Positions 50,127-59,588 of a DNA stretch of 64,000 bases are shown in pieces. The stretch is taken from assembly GCA_031655335.1 (NCBI GenBank), contig CP134226.1:1116001-1180000 (forward strand), written 5' to 3'. The notes beneath the pieces were generated by a model that was given only the letters and a program-made list of their open reading frames with translations, was not told the DNA's origin and did no database searches. Source of the DNA: Thalassospiraceae bacterium LMO-SO8. Lineage in GTDB: Bacteria > Pseudomonadota > Alphaproteobacteria > Rhodospirillales > Casp-alpha2. Numbering within the stretch: the stretch's first letter is position 1; every line of letters starts with the position of its first letter. A program made the translations under genes and the position numbers.

Positions 50127-50192
50127 CCCACCCCGGGAATCCTCCGATGCCCCGGCCGAAAGACCGGGCGCGGCGTCGAAATATGCCTGCGG

Positions 50193-50214
50193 CTGTCGTA
50201 AAACCGTTTCTTGA
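50193..50214 (+). promoter_or_regulatory. Possible Pho box before phoR
   Basis: CTGTCGTAAAA followed by CCGTTTCTTGA: the first 11-base unit is close to the PhoB consensus, the second poor. It lies ~110 bases upstream of the kinase gene. Confidence 0.4.
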
Positions 50215-50328
50215 CAAATCCCCCCGGAGAGGGCCATCAGGCCCAGGTAGAGCCCGCGGCCCCGGTGTGGACAGCCTCCGCACGGGCCCAAGATGCGGGA
50301 ACGAACAGCCAGGCGGGGCACCAGGCAG

Positions 50329-51438
50329 ATGGTCCCTTTGACCGACCGCATTCTCGACCATTTTCCCGACCCGACGGTTTTGTTGGACGGTCGGCGGTCG
50401 GTTATCTACGCCAACGGCGCCGCGCGCGAACTTTTGGACATCACCCGCGTCGGCCAGGACTTGGCGATGTCGCTGCGCCACCCCCGGGTGCTGGGCGCCG
50501 TCGATCAGGTGCTCGGCCGGGACGAGACCCGCACGGTCGAAGTGATCCTGCCGGGGAATACCACCCGCAATTTCGAGATGTTCGTCTCCGGGGTGCCGCC
50601 GGCCCCGGACACGAAAGGGGTCGGCGCGGTACTGGTCCTGCGCGACCTGACGACCGCGCGGCGCGCCGAACAGATGCGCGCCGATTTCGTCGCCAATGCG
50701 TCGCACGAACTGCGCTCGCCGCTGGCGGCCCTGCTCGGCTTCATCGAGACCCTGGAAGGCCCCGCCGGCAGCGACGAGGACACCCGCGTGCGGTTTCTCG
50801 GCATCATGCTGCGCGAGGCCAAACGCATGGCCCTTTTGATCGACGACCTGCTGTCCCTGTCCAGGGTCGAAATCAACGAACATGTCCGGCCCACCGCCCC
50901 CGTCGACATCGCCGGCGTGCTGTTGAACGTGACCGAGGCGTTGAGCGTCCAGGCCAAGGCCGCCAACGTGCCGATCCGCGTCAATTACGGCAGCAACCTG
51001 CCGACGGTCCATGGCGAGGCCGACCAATTGTTCCAGGTGTTCCGCAACCTGATCGAGAACGCCATCCGCTACGGCGCCAAGGGCGAGGCCATCGACGTCC
51101 GGGTCGAAGCGGCCCAGCGGATTCCCGGATCGGGGCGTTCAGGTATCGCCATCAAGGTCACGGACCACGGCGAGGGCATTCCCGAGGACGCGATCCCGCG
51201 CCTGACGGAACGTTTCTACCGGGTCGACAAGGCGCGTTCCAAAAGCGTCGGCGGCACGGGCCTGGGGCTTGCCATCGTCAAACACATCGTCAACCGCCAC
51301 CGCGGCCACTTGGCCGTGGAAAGCACCCTGGGCAAGGGATCGACCTTCACGGTCTATCTGCCGGCGGAAACGCCCCGCCAGGGCCTGCTGCCCGGCGACG
51401 GCGGGGCTGTAGCCATGCCGTCCTCGGATGTGTCATAA
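50329..51438 (+). CDS. phoR: Phosphate sensor histidine kinase PhoR (no membrane anchor)
   Basis: 369 residues from ATG 50329 (50293 possible). It begins directly with a PAS domain (DRILDHFPDPTVLLDGRRSVIYANGAARELL). HisKA has His126 in NASHELRSPLAALLGF, and HATPase_c has N box FRNLIENAIRYG, DHGEGIPE and GGTGLGLAIVKHIV. No transmembrane helix is visible, unlike classical PhoR, so membrane association must come through PstSCAB/PhoU contacts. The Pit and pst-phoB genes follow, which supports the assignment. Confidence 0.85.
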   Translation: MVPLTDRILDHFPDPTVLLDGRRSVIYANGAARELLDITRVGQDLAMSLRHPRVLGAVDQVLGRDETRTVEVILPGNTTRNFEMFVSGVPPAPDTKGVGAVLVLRDLTTARRAEQMRADFVANASHELRSPLAALLGFIETLEGPAGSDEDTRVRFLGIMLREAKRMALLIDDLLSLSRVEINEHVRPTAPVDIAGVLLNVTEALSVQAKAANVPIRVNYGSNLPTVHGEADQLFQVFRNLIENAIRYGAKGEAIDVRVEAAQRIPGSGRSGIAIKVTDHGEGIPEDAIPRLTERFYRVDKARSKSVGGTGLGLAIVKHIVNRHRGHLAVESTLGKGSTFTVYLPAETPRQGLLPGDGGAVAMPSSDVS

Positions 51439-51451
51439 ATCCGCAACATTC
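51430..51451 (+). promoter_or_regulatory. Pho box upstream of the Pit transporter
   Basis: Two contiguous 11-base units, GTGTCATAAAT and CCGCAACATTC, nearly the same as the units before pstS. They overlap the end of phoR and lie ~120 bases before the transporter start. Phosphate-starvation control by PhoB is inferred, in either activating or repressing mode. Confidence 0.65.
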
Positions 51452-51572
51452 TGATTGCCACCGGCTGCGGTTTCCGCCTATGCCCCTAGCGGCCATGACG
51501 CCTGGCCTTTGCGTCCCCGCGCCGACCCATCCCGCCATCCGGCTCAAACGCCGAAAGTGACGATCCCCCGAC

Positions 51573-53051
51573 ATGTATAAAGAGACCCTAAGCAAAGACC
51601 TGAGCAAGCTGGCCGCCGTCGAATATGCGACCCAGGCGCTGTCGCGCCGGTTCTCGCGCATCGGCTGGGCACTGCTGTTCCTTGCCATCACATCGAACGT
51701 CGCCATGATCGCCACGGTCGGCATGGACCACCAGTTGTTCATCGTCGCCGCCGGGGTGATCGGCGGCTACATGGCGCTGAACATCGGCGCCAACGACGTC
51801 GCCAACAACGTCGGCCCCGCCGTCGGCTCGCGCGCCCTGCCCATGTTCGGGGCGCTGATCATCGCGGCCGTGTTCGAATCACTCGGCGCCATCCTGGCCG
51901 GGGGTGACGTGGTCAAAACCATTTCCAAGGGCATCGTCGACCCCAACCAGATCAGCGATCCCAACACCTTCATCTGGGCCATGATGTCGGCGATGCTCGC
52001 CGCGGCGCTGTGGGTCAACCTCGCGACCTGGCTGAGTGCTCCCGTATCGACCACCCATGCCGTCGTCGGCGGCGTCATGGGGGCGGGCATTTCCGCCGCC
52101 GGGTTCGGGGTCGTCGATTGGAGCGTGATGGGGGCGATCGCCGCAAGCTGGGTGATCTCGCCGCTGTTGGGGGGTGTCATCGCCGCCGCGTTCCTGGCCT
52201 TCATCAAGTTCAACGTGATCTACCGCAAGGACAAGATCGCCGGCGCCAAGCGCTGGGTGCCGGTGCTCGTCGCCCTGATGGCCGGGGTGTTTTCCGCCTA
52301 TCTGTTGATGAAGGGTCTGAAGAACCTGTGGCGGCCGGGCCCCGAAACCATCGCCGCCGTCGGAATCGCCATCGGCGTTCTGACCTATGCCGTGGTCCGC
52401 CCCCTGGTGCACCGCAAGGCCGCGGGCATGGAAAACCGCAACAGGTCCGTGCGGTCGTTGTTCACGCTGCCGCTGATCTGCGCCGCCGCCTTGCTGTCCT
52501 TCGCGCACGGCGCCAACGACGTGGCCAACGCGGTGGGGCCGCTGGCCGCCATCGTCGACACGGCGGCCACGGGCGGCACCCACGGCAAGGTCGGCATCCC
52601 AAGCTGGGTGCTGTTCGTGGGTGCTGCCGGCATCACCATGGGGCTGCTGCTGTTCGGGCCCAAGCTGATCCGCACCGTGGGCGCCGAAATCACCAAGATG
52701 AACCCCATGCGCGCCTATTGCGTGGCCCTGGCCGCCGCGATCACGGTGATCGTCGCCTCGGCGCTCGGCCTGCCCGTGTCGTCGACCCATATCGCCGTCG
52801 GCGCCGTGTTCGGCGTCGGCTTCTTCCGCGAATGGGTGACCGGCCGCAAAAGCCACATCACCCACGGGCGCGTCGACAAGGATCCGGACCCAGGGGCCGC
52901 CGACGGCGGCGACACGGAGCGGACCCGCCGGCGCAAGCTGGTTCGGCGCCAGCATTTCATGACGATCGTGGCGGCCTGGATCATCACGGTACCGTCGGCG
53001 GCGCTTATGGGCGCGGCCCTGTTCCAGGTGTTCGCCTGGGCCTTTTCCTGA
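51573..53051 (+). CDS. Low-affinity inorganic phosphate transporter (Pit family)
   Basis: 492 residues. Two inverted PHO4 signatures: ALNIGANDVANNVGPAVGSRAL in the first half and LSFAHGANDVANAVGPLAAI in the second, with ~10 helices. H+- or cation-coupled metal-phosphate uptake. A hydrophilic loop, GRVDKDPDPGAADGGDTERTRRRK, precedes the last helix. Placed between phoR and pstS, so both low- and high-affinity systems share one Pho neighbourhood. Confidence 0.9.
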   Translation: MYKETLSKDLSKLAAVEYATQALSRRFSRIGWALLFLAITSNVAMIATVGMDHQLFIVAAGVIGGYMALNIGANDVANNVGPAVGSRALPMFGALIIAAVFESLGAILAGGDVVKTISKGIVDPNQISDPNTFIWAMMSAMLAAALWVNLATWLSAPVSTTHAVVGGVMGAGISAAGFGVVDWSVMGAIAASWVISPLLGGVIAAAFLAFIKFNVIYRKDKIAGAKRWVPVLVALMAGVFSAYLLMKGLKNLWRPGPETIAAVGIAIGVLTYAVVRPLVHRKAAGMENRNRSVRSLFTLPLICAAALLSFAHGANDVANAVGPLAAIVDTAATGGTHGKVGIPSWVLFVGAAGITMGLLLFGPKLIRTVGAEITKMNPMRAYCVALAAAITVIVASALGLPVSSTHIAVGAVFGVGFFREWVTGRKSHITHGRVDKDPDPGAADGGDTERTRRRKLVRRQHFMTIVAAWIITVPSAALMGAALFQVFAWAFS

Positions 53052-53179
53052 TCGCCCAGGGCCGCCGCGAGAATCCCTCACCGCGCCCTTCCCATAGACG
53101 TATCTGACATGACATCCGCACGGTTGTCATTTTTCGGAAACGCGAAAATCGTTGATTTTCCGCCGTTTTTTATCGTCGG

Positions 53180-53212
53180 TTGTCATAAAACTGCAACATC
53201 TATGTCATAAAT
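53180..53212 (+). promoter_or_regulatory. Triple Pho box upstream of pstS
   Basis: Three head-to-tail 11-base units, TTGTCATAAAA, CTGCAACATCT and ATGTCATAAAT, close to the CTGTCATAAAT-type consensus. They sit 105 bases before the pstS ATG, and an extra TTGTCAT lies at ~53124. This should bind more than one PhoB dimer and give strong induction in low phosphate. Confidence 0.78.
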
Positions 53213-53317
53213 ACGACGTGTGGCGGTCTTAGTTTGGGCGGCGATGAAATTCGGGGGCGAGCGCTTTCCGAAAAAACGAATAACCCAGTATCCCTTCAAG
53301 ACACGTAGGAGCTACCC

Positions 53318-54358
53318 ATGTTTCGCAAGTCACTTGCAGTCGTCGCCGTTGCCGGCATGGCCGTTGCGATGGCCAACGCCGCCGAAGCGCGCGATCAGAT
53401 CCGGATCGTCGGCTCGTCGACGGTGTTCCCGTTCTCGACCGCCGTCGCCGAACAGTTCGGCAAAACCACCAAGTTCAAGACCCCGGTCGTCGAAAGCACC
53501 GGTTCCGGCGGCGGCCTGAAGCTGTTCTGCGCCGGCATCGGCGCCCAGCACCCGGACATGACCAACGCGTCGCGCCGGATCAAGAAATCCGAAGTCGAGC
53601 GTTGCGCCAAGAACGGCGTCACCGACGTCGTCGAAATCAAGGTCGGTTATGACGGCATCGTGATGGCCAACTCCAAGGCCGCCAAGCAGATGACGATCAC
53701 CCGCGAGCAGATCTTCCTGGCCCTCGCCAAGGATGTGCCCGCCGGAGAAGGCAAGCTGATCCCGAACCCGCACAAGACCTGGAAGGACGTCGACGCGTCC
53801 CTGCCGGACATCAAGATCGAAGTCCTGGGCCCGCCCCCGACGTCCGGCACCCGCGACGCCTTCGCCGAACTGGCCATGGAAGGCGGCTGCAAGAAGATCG
53901 GCTGGATCAAGGACATGAAGAAGACCGACAAGAAGAAGTACAAGGCGGTCTGCCACTCGATCCGCGAAGACGGCGCCTATGTGGAAGCCGGCGAAAACGA
54001 CGTGCTGATCGTGCGCAAGCTTGAAGCCAACCCGAACGCCTTCGGCGTGTTCGGCTACAGCTTCCTCGACCAGAACGCCGACAAGATCCAGGGCTCCCTG
54101 ATCGACGGCAAGTCCCCGACCTTCGAAGCCATCTCCGACGGCTCCTATCCGGTGTCGCGCCCGCTGTACTTCTACGTCAAGAAGGCGCACGTCGGCTCGA
54201 TCCCCGGCATGAAGGAATTCGTCGCCGAATTCACCGCGGACAAGGCCTTCGGCCCCGACGGCTATCTGGCCGACAAGGGTCTGATCCCGATGGGCGACAA
54301 GGAACGCAAGAAGTTCCGTGAAGACGGCGCTGCGCTCCGCAACAACATCGATCTCTAA
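53318..54358 (+). CDS. pstS: Phosphate ABC transporter substrate-binding protein
   Basis: 346 residues; TAGGAG precedes the ATG. The signal peptide (FRKSLAVVAVAGMAVAMANAAEA) directs it to the periplasm. The phosphate-binding pattern RIVGSSTVFPFSTAVAEQF, then VESTGSGGGLKLFCAGIG, and GPPPTSGTRDAFAELAM (Ser/Thr and Arg phosphate ligands) match PstS. Lys-rich surface in KDMKKTDKKKYKAV. First gene of the pst operon, behind a triple Pho box. Confidence 0.95.
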   Translation: MFRKSLAVVAVAGMAVAMANAAEARDQIRIVGSSTVFPFSTAVAEQFGKTTKFKTPVVESTGSGGGLKLFCAGIGAQHPDMTNASRRIKKSEVERCAKNGVTDVVEIKVGYDGIVMANSKAAKQMTITREQIFLALAKDVPAGEGKLIPNPHKTWKDVDASLPDIKIEVLGPPPTSGTRDAFAELAMEGGCKKIGWIKDMKKTDKKKYKAVCHSIREDGAYVEAGENDVLIVRKLEANPNAFGVFGYSFLDQNADKIQGSLIDGKSPTFEAISDGSYPVSRPLYFYVKKAHVGSIPGMKEFVAEFTADKAFGPDGYLADKGLIPMGDKERKKFREDGAALRNNIDL

Positions 54359-54375
54359 GTCTCCCGGCTTAACCG

Positions 54376-54403
54376 CCCCCGGAAGGTTTCGGCCTTCCGG
54401 GGG
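54376..54403 (+). other. Perfect hairpin between pstS and pstC
   Basis: Eleven-base arms CCCCCGGAAGG (54376-54386) and CCTTCCGGGGG (54393-54403), six-base loop, no T-run. Such intercistronic hairpins protect the upstream mRNA end, giving more binding protein than permease; that role is inferred. Confidence 0.7.
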
Positions 54404-54501
54404 TCGCCCGGCCCCGGGCAACCCCGCCGCCCCTTCATTCGTTTGTTCATAATATTCCCAGGCCCGTATTTCGGGTGCCGCAACCAAGGACCAGAAGCGT
54501 C

Positions 54502-55887
54502 ATGAGCTTCCCCGTTTTGTTTGGCGTCCTCGCCCTTCTGACCATCTTCGGATACTACCTAGGCCGGTCCCGCGCCCTGTCGACCGCCGGTGGTCACGTC
54601 CGCAACCTGCATTCGCTGCCCAACTACTACGGCTATTACATCGGCCTGTGGTGCGCGGTACCCGGGTTCCTGCTGCTGGTCGGCTGGATGGCGCTTGAAA
54701 ACACCATCATGGACAGCATGCTGATCGCCAATCTGCCGGACAGATTGCAATCCCTGCCCACGGCCGAACTGTCCCTGCTGCTGAACGACGTCAAGAACCT
54801 GGCCAACGGCGACATCGTCAGCCGTGAGGTCATCGACCTTGACCTGAAGGAAGCCGCCGCCTTCTACGCCCAGCTCCTGACCACGTCGAAGATGCTGCTG
54901 ACGGCGATCCTCGTCGCCGTGACCTGTGGCGGCATTCTGGTGGCCCGTGGCCGCATCGCGCCCGACCTGCGCGCCCGCAACAGCGTCGAGCGCGCGGCCA
55001 TGGTGATCATGATCATCTGCTCGACCATCGCCGTTCTGACCACGCTGGGCATCATCCTGTCGCTATTGTTCGAATCCCTGCGCTTCTTCCAGAAGGTTCA
55101 TCCGCTGGACTTCGTGTTCGGCCTGGAATGGAGCCCGCAGACGGCGCTGCGCAAGGATCAGGTGGGGGCGACCGGCCTGTTCGGCGCGGTCCCGCTGCTG
55201 GCCGGCACGATGCTGATCTCTCTCATCGCCATGTGCGTCGCCGCCCCGGTCGGCCTGATGGCCGCCATCTACATGTCCGAATACGCGCCCACCAAGGTGC
55301 GCGGCACGGTCAAGCCGCTGCTGGAAATCCTGGCCGGCATCCCGACCGTCGTCTACGGCTTCTTCGCGGCCCTGACGGTGGCGCCTTTCTTCCGCGAATG
55401 GGGGCTCGATTTCGGCCTGACCATTTCCTCGGAAAGCGCCCTGGCGGCCGGCATCGTGATGGGGATCATGATCATTCCCTTCGTGTCGTCCCTGTCCGAC
55501 GACGTGATGTCGGCGGTGCCGCAGTCGCTGCGCGAAGGCTCCTACGGCCTGGGCGCGACCAAGTCGGAAACCATCAAGCAGGTGATCCTGCCGGCAGCAT
55601 TGCCGGGCATCGTCGGCTCCATTCTGCTCGGCGTGTCGCGCGCCATCGGCGAAACCATGATCGTCGTCATGGCCGCCGGCCTGGCCGCCAACCTGACGGC
55701 CAATCCCTTCGAAGCGGTGACCACGGTCACGGTGCAGATCGTCACCCTGCTGGTCGGCGATCAGGAGTTCGACAGCGCCAAGACCCTCGCCGCCTTCGCC
55801 CTCGGCCTGATCCTGTTCTGCGTCACCCTGGTGCTGAACATCATCGCCCTTACCATCGTCAACAAGTATCGAGAGCAATATGACTGA
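54502..55887 (+). CDS. pstC: Phosphate ABC transporter permease PstC
   Basis: 461 residues from ATG 54502, with AAGGA upstream. It is longer than E. coli PstC (319): two N-terminal helices and a ~100-residue insert (DRLQSLPTAELSLLLNDVKNL) come before the conserved permease core. The core has GLMAAIYMSEYAPTKVRGTVKPLLEILAGIPTVVYGFFA and the ATPase-contact loop SLREGSYGLGATKSETIKQVILPAALPGI. The long form is common in Alphaproteobacteria. It overlaps pstA by eight bases. Confidence 0.94.
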   Translation: MSFPVLFGVLALLTIFGYYLGRSRALSTAGGHVRNLHSLPNYYGYYIGLWCAVPGFLLLVGWMALENTIMDSMLIANLPDRLQSLPTAELSLLLNDVKNLANGDIVSREVIDLDLKEAAAFYAQLLTTSKMLLTAILVAVTCGGILVARGRIAPDLRARNSVERAAMVIMIICSTIAVLTTLGIILSLLFESLRFFQKVHPLDFVFGLEWSPQTALRKDQVGATGLFGAVPLLAGTMLISLIAMCVAAPVGLMAAIYMSEYAPTKVRGTVKPLLEILAGIPTVVYGFFAALTVAPFFREWGLDFGLTISSESALAAGIVMGIMIIPFVSSLSDDVMSAVPQSLREGSYGLGATKSETIKQVILPAALPGIVGSILLGVSRAIGETMIVVMAAGLAANLTANPFEAVTTVTVQIVTLLVGDQEFDSAKTLAAFALGLILFCVTLVLNIIALTIVNKYREQYD

Positions 55888-57208
55888 CGCGGCACCGACC
55901 ATGAACGGCCCGACAAACGGGGGCCTTGCGACCCGCAGTTCCAACGAGGCCGTCAGCAAGGGCCTGAAGCGCCGATACGCGGCGGAACGCCGGTTCAAGG
56001 CCTACGGCATCCTCGCGATCGCCTTCGCCATGGGCATGCTGGGCCTGCTGTTCACGACCATCGTGTCCAAGGCGATCCCCGCCTTCACGCAGACCATGAT
56101 CAACCTGGAGATCACCCTGTATCCCCAGGACATCGATCCCCAGGGCACGCGGGATCGGCAGACGCTGTCGACGGCCAACTACCGCAACGTGATCCGCCAG
56201 GCCTTCTACGACCTGTTCCCCGACGTCACCAACCGCCGCGACCGGCGCGACCTGTTCGACATGATCAGCCCCGGCGCCGTGTACGAAATCCGCGACATGG
56301 TGATGGCCAACCCCAACCTGATCGGCGAGCGGGTGGTCGTGCAGATGCCCATGTCCGACGACATCGACCAGTTGAACAAGGGCCAGATCCGCAAGGACAG
56401 CCCCGAGGCCGAACGCCGCGTCAAGGACAAGCAGATCGCCTGGTTCGAACGCCTGGAAAACCGTGGCCTGATCGAGACCGTGTTCAACACGACCTTCTTC
56501 ACCGCCGGCGACAGCCGCGAACCGGAACTGGCCGGCATCTTCGGCGCCGCCATGGGCTCGCTGTTCACCATGTTCGTGACCTTGCTGGTGTCCTTCCCGC
56601 TGGCCGTGGCCTCTGCCATCTACCTGGAGGAATTCGCCCCGGTCAACAAATGGACCCAGACCATCGAGGTCAACATCAACAACCTGGCCGCCGTGCCGTC
56701 CATCGTGTTCGGGCTGCTGGGACTGGCCGTGTTCATCAACTTCTTCGGCATGCCGCGCTCGGCCCCCGTGGTCGGCGGCCTGGTGCTGGCGCTGATGACC
56801 CTGCCGACCATCATCATCGCCGCCCGCTCTGCCCTGAAATCGGTGCCGCCGTCGATCCGCGAAGCCGCCTACGGCCTGGGCGCCTCGCCGCTGCAGGTCA
56901 TCACCCATCACGTGCTGCCGCTGGCCATGCCCGGCATCCTGACCGGGACCATCATCGGCATGGCCCAGGCCCTGGGCGAGACGGCGCCGCTTCTGATGAT
57001 CGGCATGGTCGCCTTCATCGTCGACGTGCCGCACGGCGCCCTCGACCCGGCCACCGTGCTGCCGGTGCAGATCTATCTGTGGGCGGATTCGCCGGAACGC
57101 GCCTTCGTGGAACGCACCTCGGCCGCGATCTGCGTGCTGCTGGCTTTCTTGGTAATCATGAACGTGGGCGCGGTTTTCCTGCGCAAGCGCTTCGAGAGGA
57201 AATGGTAA
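55880..57208 (+). CDS. pstA: Phosphate ABC transporter permease PstA
   Basis: 442 residues, longer than the ~300 of E. coli. A ~170-residue periplasmic insert ([20 protein letters not shown] to [20 protein letters not shown]) follows the first helix. The core has [32 protein letters not shown] and the EAA loop [29 protein letters not shown]. It starts inside the end of pstC (8-base overlap) and is followed two bases later by pstB. Confidence 0.94.
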   Translation: MTDAAPTMNGPTNGGLATRSSNEAVSKGLKRRYAAERRFKAYGILAIAFAMGMLGLLFTTIVSKAIPAFTQTMINLEITLYPQDIDPQGTRDRQTLSTANYRNVIRQAFYDLFPDVTNRRDRRDLFDMISPGAVYEIRDMVMANPNLIGERVVVQMPMSDDIDQLNKGQIRKDSPEAERRVKDKQIAWFERLENRGLIETVFNTTFFTAGDSREPELAGIFGAAMGSLFTMFVTLLVSFPLAVASAIYLEEFAPVNKWTQTIEVNINNLAAVPSIVFGLLGLAVFINFFGMPRSAPVVGGLVLALMTLPTIIIAARSALKSVPPSIREAAYGLGASPLQVITHHVLPLAMPGILTGTIIGMAQALGETAPLLMIGMVAFIVDVPHGALDPATVLPVQIYLWADSPERAFVERTSAAICVLLAFLVIMNVGAVFLRKRFERKW

Positions 57209-57210
57209 GG

Positions 57211-58044
57211 ATGACCCCCGACATGAATCAGAGCATTCCCCAGAACACGGCCGGAGACAGCCCCGTGACGCAATCGCAAGCCGCCGCCGAGATCAAGATC
57301 AAGGCCCGCAACGTCAAGGTGTTCTATGGCGAGAAACAGGCCCTGTTCGACGTCAACCTGGACATCAAGGCGAACGAGGTGACGTCGCTGATCGGCCCCT
57401 CGGGCTGCGGCAAGTCGACCTTCCTGCGTTCCTTGAACCGCATGAACGACACCATCGACATCTGCCGGGTCGACGGCGAAATCGCCCTCGACGGGCAGGA
57501 CATCTACGACAAGAACATCGACGTCGTGCACCTGCGCGCCCGGGTCGGCATGGTGTTCCAAAAACCCAACCCCTTTCCCAAGACGATCTTCGACAACGTC
57601 GCCTACGGCCCGCGCATTCACGGCCTGACCGATTCCAAGTCCGAACTGGACGGCATCGTCCAGACGGCGCTGGAAAAGGCCGGCCTGTGGAACGAGGTCA
57701 AGGACCGCCTCGACCAGCCCGGCACCGGCCTGTCCGGCGGCCAACAGCAGCGCCTGTGCATCGCCCGCGCCGTCGCCGTGTCGCCCGAGGTCATCCTGAT
57801 GGACGAGCCGTGCTCGGCGCTCGACCCCATCGCCACGGCCAAGATCGAGGAACTGATCGACGAGTTGCGGGAAAACTTCACGATCGTGATCGTCACCCAT
57901 TCCATGCAGCAGGCGGCCCGCGTGTCGCAGCGCACCGCCTTCTTTCACCTTGGTTATCTGGTCGAGGTCGACGACACGGAAAAGATGTTCACCAATCCGT
58001 CCGACGAGCGCACCCAGGGTTACATTACGGGCCGCTTCGGTTGA
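57211..58044 (+). CDS. pstB: Phosphate ABC transporter ATP-binding protein PstB
   Basis: 277 residues from ATG 57211. Walker [11 protein letters not shown]-loop [13 protein letters not shown], signature [14 protein letters not shown] and Walker [17 protein letters not shown], all diagnostic of PstB. The N-terminal ~25 residues ([18 protein letters not shown]) are a variable tail. Energises Pst uptake and signals to PhoR with PhoU. Confidence 0.97.
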   Translation: MTPDMNQSIPQNTAGDSPVTQSQAAAEIKIKARNVKVFYGEKQALFDVNLDIKANEVTSLIGPSGCGKSTFLRSLNRMNDTIDICRVDGEIALDGQDIYDKNIDVVHLRARVGMVFQKPNPFPKTIFDNVAYGPRIHGLTDSKSELDGIVQTALEKAGLWNEVKDRLDQPGTGLSGGQQQRLCIARAVAVSPEVILMDEPCSALDPIATAKIEELIDELRENFTIVIVTHSMQQAARVSQRTAFFHLGYLVEVDDTEKMFTNPSDERTQGYITGRFG

Positions 58045-58078
58045 GGCATTGGGGCGATACACCGGGAGATCACGAGAC

Positions 58079-58795
58079 ATGACCACAGACCACATCGTCA
58101 AGTCCTTCGACGAGGACCTGAAAAAACTGGACAACATCATCGCCGAAATGGGCGGTCTGGCCGAAGTTCAGTTGGCCGACGCCGTCGAGGCACTGATCAA
58201 GCGCGACACCGAACTGGCCGACCGGGTAATCGCCGGCGACAAGCAGATCGACGCGCTTGAAGCCGAACTGGACGGACAGGCGACCACCACCCTGGCCCTG
58301 CGCCAGCCCATGGCCGACGACCTGCGCGTCACCATCACGGCGCTGCGCACGGCGAGCCTGATTGAGCGCATCGGCGATTACGCCAAGAACATCGCCAAGC
58401 GGTCCGTGGTGCTGGCCCAGTCGCCGCCCCTCGGCCCGACCAAAAGCATCGCCCGCATGGCGACCCTGGTTCAGGGCATGACCAAGGACGTGCTGGACGC
58501 CTATGTGGCGCGTGACGTGGACAAGGCGGAGGCCGTGCGCGCGCGCGACGCCGATGCCGACCTGCTGCACACCAGCCTGTTCCGCGAAATTCTGACCTAC
58601 ATGATGGAGGACCCGCGCACGATCACGTCCTGCACCCACCTTCTGTTCGTCTCGAAGAACCTGGAACGTATCGGCGACCATGCGACCAACATCGCCGAAC
58701 TTGTGTATTATCTTGTGAAAGGCGTGCCGCCCACGGACGAGCGCGAAAAAAGCGATGCATCAAGCTTCACTGTCGTCGATCCCGACCGCGACTAA
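58079..58795 (+). CDS. phoU: Phosphate signalling protein PhoU
   Basis: 238 residues. Two PhoU three-helix repeats with the metal-cluster motif ERIGDYAKNIAKR (~residues 95-107) and ERIGDHATNIAEL (~195-207). PhoU links the Pst state to PhoR inactivation when phosphate is plentiful. It follows pstB by 34 bases and phoB starts 19 bases after its stop. Confidence 0.97.
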   Translation: MTTDHIVKSFDEDLKKLDNIIAEMGGLAEVQLADAVEALIKRDTELADRVIAGDKQIDALEAELDGQATTTLALRQPMADDLRVTITALRTASLIERIGDYAKNIAKRSVVLAQSPPLGPTKSIARMATLVQGMTKDVLDAYVARDVDKAEAVRARDADADLLHTSLFREILTYMMEDPRTITSCTHLLFVSKNLERIGDHATNIAELVYYLVKGVPPTDEREKSDASSFTVVDPDRD

Positions 58796-58814
58796 GCCTA
58801 AGGACACGGGCTTC

Positions 58815-59507
58815 ATGAGCAAAAGCATTCTCATCGTCGAGGACGATCCTTCGTTGGCCGAACTCGTCCGCTACAACCTCACCAAGGAGGGGTTCAACGC
58901 GGTCGTCGTCGGCGATGGCGAGACGGCCGTCGTCGCGGTCGAGGAAGAGGACCCCTCGCTGGTGATCCTCGACTGGATGCTGCCCAATCTGTCCGGTATC
59001 GAGGTCTGCCGCCAATTGCGCCGCAAGCCCGAGAACAAGAACCTGCCGATCATCATGCTGACCGCCCGCGGCGAAGAAGCGGACCGCATCCGCGGCCTCG
59101 ATTCCGGCGCCGACGATTACGTGGTGAAACCGTTTTCGCCAAGCGAGCTGATTGCCCGCGTGCGGGCGGTGCTGCGCCGGGCCAACCCGGAACGGGCGAC
59201 CGAGGTTCTGACCTATGCCGACCTGAGCATGGACCTGGAGGAACACCGGGTTTACCGGGGGGACGAACTGGTGCGCCTGGGGCCGACGGAATTCCGTCTG
59301 CTCCGCGTATTCCTGGAAAAACCGGGCCGCGTCTATTCCCGGGAACAGCTTCTCGACCGGGTCTGGGGCCGTGACATCTACGTCGAATCCAGGACCGTCG
59401 ACGTGCATATCCGAAGGCTGCGCAAGGCGCTCAATTCCGAAGGTCGCCCGGACCTCATCCGCACCGTGCGCTCGGCCGGCTACGCGCTCGATTCCTCGCC
59501 TGATTGA
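58815..59507 (+). CDS. phoB: Phosphate response regulator PhoB
   Basis: 230 residues from ATG 58815. Receiver with acidic pocket VEDD, phosphoacceptor Asp53 (ILDWMLP) and Lys105 (VVKPFSP). The OmpR-type winged helix has GPTEFRLLRVFLEKPGRVYSREQLLDRVWG and VDVHIRRLRKAL recognition segments. Activates pst and other genes through the Pho boxes listed. Encoded last in the pst operon, while its kinase gene lies upstream of the Pit gene. Confidence 0.96.
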   Translation: MSKSILIVEDDPSLAELVRYNLTKEGFNAVVVGDGETAVVAVEEEDPSLVILDWMLPNLSGIEVCRQLRRKPENKNLPIIMLTARGEEADRIRGLDSGADDYVVKPFSPSELIARVRAVLRRANPERATEVLTYADLSMDLEEHRVYRGDELVRLGPTEFRLLRVFLEKPGRVYSREQLLDRVWGRDIYVESRTVDVHIRRLRKALNSEGRPDLIRTVRSAGYALDSSPD

Positions 59508-59550
59508 GGCCTTTAAGACCCGCACGTAACGTATTGTTGTAGAGACCTGA

Positions 59551-59588
59551 TTAACCTTCTCGCCCTAACATGAGGGCGGGAAGGTTAA
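59551..59588. repeat. Long perfect-armed hairpin overlapping the ClC gene start
   Basis: TTAACCTTC (59551-59559) pairs with GAAGGTTAA (59580-59588), and CGCCCT (59561-59566) with AGGGCG (59573-59578), with one T/G position between them and a six-base loop AACATG. The last base is the A of the likely ATG, and the purine-rich start-proximal arm includes GGGAAGG. No T-run follows. It could mask ribosome entry, end phoB mRNA or bind a dimeric regulator. Confidence 0.7.

Noticed and set aside
52010..53107. Alternative frame inside the Pit transporter gene
   Set aside because: Arg/Gly/His-rich shadow; both PHO4 signatures are in the frame of the 492-residue protein.
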